A DNA stretch of 64,000 nucleotides from Nocardioides deserti (GTDB lineage Bacteria > Actinomycetota > Actinomycetes > Propionibacteriales > Nocardioidaceae). The position numbers and the translations under genes were made by a program. Under the pieces are notes generated by a model, which saw only the letters and a list, made by a program, of their open reading frames with translations, was not told the origin of the DNA and did no database searches. The stretch covers positions 62,001 through 126,000 of the forward strand of contig NZ_JACMYC010000003.1 of NCBI RefSeq assembly GCF_014266025.1, given 5' to 3'. This document shows positions 61,146 to 64,000 of this stretch, piece by piece (positions within the stretch are counted from its first letter, which is position 1; each line of letters opens with the position of its first letter).

Positions 61146-61855
61146 GGGGTCGCCTGCGCCCGGGCCGCCGCGACCAGGTCCTCGACGCTCTGCTGCGGGT
61201 CGAGCTCGAAGCCGAGCGCGCGGGCGTGGCCGGCGAGGATGTACCAGACCGACCCGGTCACCAGCTCGACCAGCTTCGGTGCGGCCGGCACCCGCTCGGG
61301 CCGCGCCATCCACCGGCGTACGGCGCCGAAGACCGCGCCGACCAGGCCGAAGACCAGCGGGTCGATGGCCGCGCGCTCGTCGTCGCCGAGGTCCAGGCCG
61401 AGCATCTCCACCGCGGTGGTGATCACCTCGCAGACCTGCCCCGCGATCTGGGTCAGCCCCTCCTGCAGCGGGCCGGTCCCCTCGCCCTGCTCCGCGACGC
61501 GGTGCAGGGCCGGGTGCGCGACCGCCCACCCGACGTACGTCGCCACGATCCGCTCGACGATCTGCGGGATCGTGCCGTCGAGACCGATCTCGGGGAGCAG
61601 CTCGGACCACAGCCCGTCGAGGATCTCGGCCTGCACCGCCCGGTCGAGGTCGGAGCGGTCGGCGAAGTGGCGGTAGACGACCGTGCGGTTGAGGCCCGCC
61701 CGCTCGGCGATCTGCTGGACGTGGAACTCGGCGCCCGGCTCGCCGTCCTCGATGACCGCGATCGCGGCGTCGAGGATCTGCTGGCGCCGCTGCTGGTTGT
61801 GGCGGTCCCAGCGCGCCTGGCGCCCGTCCGGGCGGGCGTCCTCACTCGTCGCCAT
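61142..61855 (-). CDS. TetR-family transcriptional regulator
   Basis: 237 residues. N-terminal helix-turn-helix: RQQILDAAIAVIEDGEP, FHVQQIAERAGLNRTVVYRHFADRSDLDRA. The C-terminal ligand domain (residues 80-237) includes LGLDLGDDERAAIDPLVFGLVGAVFGAVRRWM. The ATG at 61855 has CGAGGACGAG upstream. A 21-base palindrome directly after its -10 box suggests autorepression, and the stop/start overlaps suggest it also controls HIT-phosphatase-pgsA. Ligand unknown. Confidence 0.92.
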   Translation of the reverse strand: MATSEDARPDGRQARWDRHNQQRRQQILDAAIAVIEDGEPGAEFHVQQIAERAGLNRTVVYRHFADRSDLDRAVQAEILDGLWSELLPEIGLDGTIPQIVERIVATYVGWAVAHPALHRVAEQGEGTGPLQEGLTQIAGQVCEVITTAVEMLGLDLGDDERAAIDPLVFGLVGAVFGAVRRWMARPERVPAAPKLVELVTGSVWYILAGHARALGFELDPQQSVEDLVAAARAQATP

Positions 61856-61890
61856 CTCGTCCTCGTTCCGTCCCCGGGTCGCGGCCGCGC

Positions 61891-61917
61891 GACCCCCGCT
61901 CGACGGGGGTCAGGCTA
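61891..61917 (-). promoter_or_regulatory. Promoter -10 (TAGCCT) and palindromic operator of the TetR gene
   Basis: TAGCCT (61917-61912) is immediately followed by an inverted repeat with arms GACCCCCG and CGGGGGTC around a five-base centre (61891-61911). The palindrome spans the expected transcription start, 36 bases before the ATG, the classic place for a TetR autorepressor site. Confidence 0.6.
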
Positions 61918-61945
61918 TCCGGCCGCCCGTGACCTCGCGGAGGGG

Positions 61946-61951
61946 TAGTGT
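61946..61951 (+). promoter_or_regulatory. -10 box (TAGTGT) of the small basic protein gene
   Basis: TAGTGT matches TAnnnT and leaves a leader of about 36 bases with AAGGGA before the ATG at 61994. It is divergent from the TetR promoter 30 bases away. Confidence 0.45.
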
Positions 61952-61993
61952 CGACGGACGGGGCCATCCAGGCCCTCCACCAAGGGATCTCCC

Positions 61994-62131
61994 ATGAGCG
62001 ACAAGTCGCCGCGCCAAGGAATGTCGAAGAAGTCCGGCAAGTCGATCAAGGAGAAGCGGGGCGAGAAGCGCGCCAAGGCCGCCTCCGACAACGCGAGCTC
62101 CATGGAGCAGGTCACCGCCAAGAAGCGCTGA
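61994..62131 (+). CDS. Small basic protein of 45 residues, conserved in actinobacteria
   Basis: MSDKSPRQGMSKKSGKSIKE at the start and a Lys/Arg/Ser-rich rest ending VTAKKR: 13 lysines, no hydrophobic segment. Similar short lysine-rich proteins (MSDKxPRQxxxKKSGKSIKEKR) recur in actinobacteria with no known function; nucleic-acid or ribosome binding would suit the charge. AAGGGA lies before the ATG. The last 20 bases overlap the 3' end of the convergent FprB-type gene. Confidence 0.75.
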   Translation: MSDKSPRQGMSKKSGKSIKEKRGEKRAKAASDNASSMEQVTAKKR

Positions 62132-63764
62132 CCGCTCGCCGGCGTCTCCCGCGCCGCAGCGCGACCTCACGCGCCTCCGCGGGGTCGGTGATCTTGACCC
62201 GGGGACGGCCCGCGGCCTCGCCGCGGCGCCGCTCCTCGCGGTCGATGGCGCGCCAGCCCGCCAGGTCCACGACGGGTACGCCGCGGCGCGCGAGCACCGC
62301 GGCCAGGTCTCCGTCGCGGGTCTCGGGCGCGTCCAGCAACCCCGCGTCGAGGTCGTCGAGCAGCGCCTCGACGGTCTCCTGCGCGCAGGTCTTGTTGGTG
62401 CCGAGGAACCCGGTCGGTCCGCGCTTGGCCCACCCGGCGACGTACGTGCCCGGCTCGACGCGGCCCGCGTCGTTCGGCACGGTGCCCGTGACCGGGTCGT
62501 GCGGCAGGCCGGCGACCGGCATGCCGCGGTAGCCGACCGAGCGCAGCACCATCCCGGCCTCGAGCAGCTCGGTCTCGCCAGTCGCCTTCGCGCGCGGCAC
62601 GCCGGCGGCGTCGGGGACCAGCTCGTTGCGCACGACCTCCACGCCCCCGACCCGGCCGGTGCCCCCGACCCGCACCGGTGAGGTCAGGAAGCGCAGGACG
62701 ATCCGGCGCCCGCGGGGGTCGGGCCGGCGGGCCGCGAGCTCGCGCAGCACCCGGGCGCGGACGCCCTCGCCGGTGACCTCCGCACCGCCGAGGTCGGCGA
62801 CGACGTCGACGTCGCGCAGGCCGGCGAGGCCGATCAGCTCGGGCGTCGTGAACGACGCCTGGTCCGGGCCGCGGCGACCGAGGACGACCACCTCGCGCAC
62901 GGCGCTGGTGCGCAGGGCGGCCAGCGCGTGGTCGGCGACGTCGGTGGCGGCGAGGGCGTCGGGGTCGGCGGTCAGCACCCGTGCGACGTCGAGCGCGACG
63001 TTGCCGTTGCCGACGACCACGACCCGCTCGTGGTCGAGGTGCACCTCGAGGTCGCGGTGGTCGGGGTGGCCGTTGTACCAACCCACCAGTGCGGTCGCCG
63101 AGCACGAGCCGGGCAGGTCCTCCCCAGGCACGTCCAGGCGGCGGTCGGCCGACGCGCCGACGGTCCACACGACCGCGTCGTAGTGCTCGTCGAGCTCCGC
63201 GCGGGTGACGTCGCGGCCCACATCGACGCCGAGCAGGTAGCGGAACCCGGGCTGCTCCTCGATCGCGCGGAACAGCCGCTCGGCCTCCTTGGTGTGGCGG
63301 TGGTCGGGCGCGACCCCGGCGCGGAGCAGCCCGTACGGCGTGGGCAGCCGGTCGAGCACGTCGACGGTGACCTCGGGATGGCACAGCAGCTCGTCGGCCG
63401 TGTAGAGCCCGGCCGGTCCGGCGCCGACGACGGCGACGCGGACCGGCCGGGGCCGCCGCAGCCGGCGCTGAGGGGGAACCAGCGCCAGCGGGGTGCGGTC
63501 GGCATGGGGGAAGACGTCGTAGTAGGCCGCGTTGACCTCGCGGAACGGCTCCTGCTCCGGGGTCAGCGCGGTGTCCGGCACGATCGCCCCGACCGGGCAC
63601 GCCGTCGTGCACGCGCCGCAGCCGACGCACGAGCGCGGGTCGACGTACAGCATCTCGGCGGTGGCGAACCCGGGTTCGCCGGGCGCGGGGTGGATGCAGT
63701 TGACCGGGCAGGCGACGACGCAGGAGGCGTCGGCGCAGCAGGACTGGGTGACGACGTACGGCAC
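62112..63764 (-). CDS. FprB-type ferredoxin-NADP reductase fused to a ferredoxin
   Basis: 550 residues from GTG at 63764. N-terminal 7Fe/8Fe ferredoxin: CCADASCVVACPVNCIHP and CVGCGACTTACPVGAI. The adrenodoxin-reductase-like part follows: FAD site VAVVGAGPAGLYTADELL, PYGLLRAGVAPDHRHTKE, NADP site VVVVGNGNVALDVARVL and the C-terminal YVAGWAKRGPTGFLGTNK. The GTG is chosen because it aligns with mycobacterial FprB (VxQSCCxDASC); a frame-open ATG at 63860 would overlap the next gene. Provides electrons to P450s or iron-sulfur proteins. Confidence 0.93.
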   Translation of the reverse strand: MPYVVTQSCCADASCVVACPVNCIHPAPGEPGFATAEMLYVDPRSCVGCGACTTACPVGAIVPDTALTPEQEPFREVNAAYYDVFPHADRTPLALVPPQRRLRRPRPVRVAVVGAGPAGLYTADELLCHPEVTVDVLDRLPTPYGLLRAGVAPDHRHTKEAERLFRAIEEQPGFRYLLGVDVGRDVTRAELDEHYDAVVWTVGASADRRLDVPGEDLPGSCSATALVGWYNGHPDHRDLEVHLDHERVVVVGNGNVALDVARVLTADPDALAATDVADHALAALRTSAVREVVVLGRRGPDQASFTTPELIGLAGLRDVDVVADLGGAEVTGEGVRARVLRELAARRPDPRGRRIVLRFLTSPVRVGGTGRVGGVEVVRNELVPDAAGVPRAKATGETELLEAGMVLRSVGYRGMPVAGLPHDPVTGTVPNDAGRVEPGTYVAGWAKRGPTGFLGTNKTCAQETVEALLDDLDAGLLDAPETRDGDLAAVLARRGVPVVDLAGWRAIDREERRRGEAAGRPRVKITDPAEAREVALRRGRRRRAVSASWR

Positions 63765-63807
63765 GGGTCTGGACTCGGCTCTGGGCTCGGCGCTGGGCTC
63801 GGCGCGG

Positions 63808-64000
63808 TCAGGAGGCGGCCGAGGCCGGCTGGCTGCGGAAGCGCGAGCTGCGCCCGTCAATGCCCATCGCCCGCCACAGCAGGCGGGAGACGGGGTTCAT
63901 CATCCCGGTGCGCTCGGCGAGCATCCGCACGTCGGCGAAGAGGTCGCGCAGGAACTTCCGCGACTCCGGCGCGCGCCACCACACGTCGCGCACGACCGAG
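63808..64000 (-). CDS. C-terminal fragment of an unrecognised protein (5' end beyond window)
   Basis: About 62 residues are visible: VRDVWWRAPESRKFLRDLFAD, then MLAERTGMMNPVSRLLWRAMGIDGRSSRFRSQPASAAS. The frame stays open to the window edge, so the start is outside. Tryptophans and basic residues suggest an amphipathic or membrane-proximal tail. No family was identified. It is 43 bases upstream of the FprB-type gene on the same strand and may be cotranscribed with it. Confidence 0.55.
   Translation of the reverse strand, partial: SVVRDVWWRAPESRKFLRDLFADVRMLAERTGMMNPVSRLLWRAMGIDGRSSRFRSQPASAAS

Overview
The window is a stretch of a very GC-rich actinobacterial chromosome, most like the Nocardioides/Propionibacteriales group. 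Gene order, the wide use of GTG and TTG starts with 1-4 base stop/start overlaps, TAnnnT-type -10 boxes, an F420-type PPOX protein, a DUF2510-like protein and a phosphatidylinositol-phosphate synthase all point that way. Almost everything is transcribed leftward. Only the PPOX gene (13950-14357), the DUF349 gene (43602-44831), a 45-residue gene (61994-62131) and an IS481 remnant run rightward. No rRNA, tRNA or CRISPR was seen.

Layout, right to left along transcription. 64000-61994: partial unknown gene, ferredoxin-fused FprB-type reductase, and a small basic protein overlapping it tail to tail. 61855-59161: TetR regulator, HIT protein, inositol-monophosphatase-family protein and PgsA, a phosphoinositide operon. 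59141-53242: pdxS, metallophosphoesterase, pdxT, YebC, ruvC-ruvA-ruvB. 53122-46802: yajC-secD-secF-apt-relA (Sec accessory complex, purine salvage, stringent response). 46801-44832: a non-core island holding a decayed IS481 transposase and a small secreted six-cysteine protein. 44831-39554: DUF349 protein, metallo-beta-lactamase-fold hydrolase, hisS, aspS. 39325-33027: oligopeptide-type ABC transporter, with four hairpins packed between the binding-protein and permease genes. 33016-26411: rarA, two small envelope/unknown genes, alaS, ruvX, mltG. 26411-21477: shikimate genes aroE, aroC, aroK, aroB, aroQ with a prepilin peptidase embedded. 21298-20316: efp and nusB. 20252-12866: a non-core block (two related flavin disulfide-reductase-like proteins around a DUF1206 membrane protein, an orphan ParA/MinD-like ATPase, a DUF2510-like protein, PPOX and MDR oxidoreductases). 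12790-1: the pyrimidine regulon pyrR-pyrB-pyrC, then hrpB and a luciferase-like gene, then carA-carB-pyrD-pyrK.

The most interesting signals are: (1) a 65-bp PyrR-binding leader present twice, before pyrR and before carA, which are separated by two non-pyr genes; (2) a class-2 (serine-base) PyrD next to PyrK, a subunit normally paired with class-1B enzymes; (3) the reductase-DUF1206-reductase operon with an almost pure Gly/Ser linker; (4) the four-hairpin spacer in the peptide transporter operon; (5) a phosphatase-family gene beside PgsA that could dephosphorylate phosphatidylinositol phosphate or its precursor; (6) several -10 boxes 6-7 nt before start codons (relA, pdxT, pdxS, hydrolase gene), suggesting leaderless mRNAs; (7) the small island between relA and the DUF349 gene. 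Most of the rest is conserved actinobacterial housekeeping.
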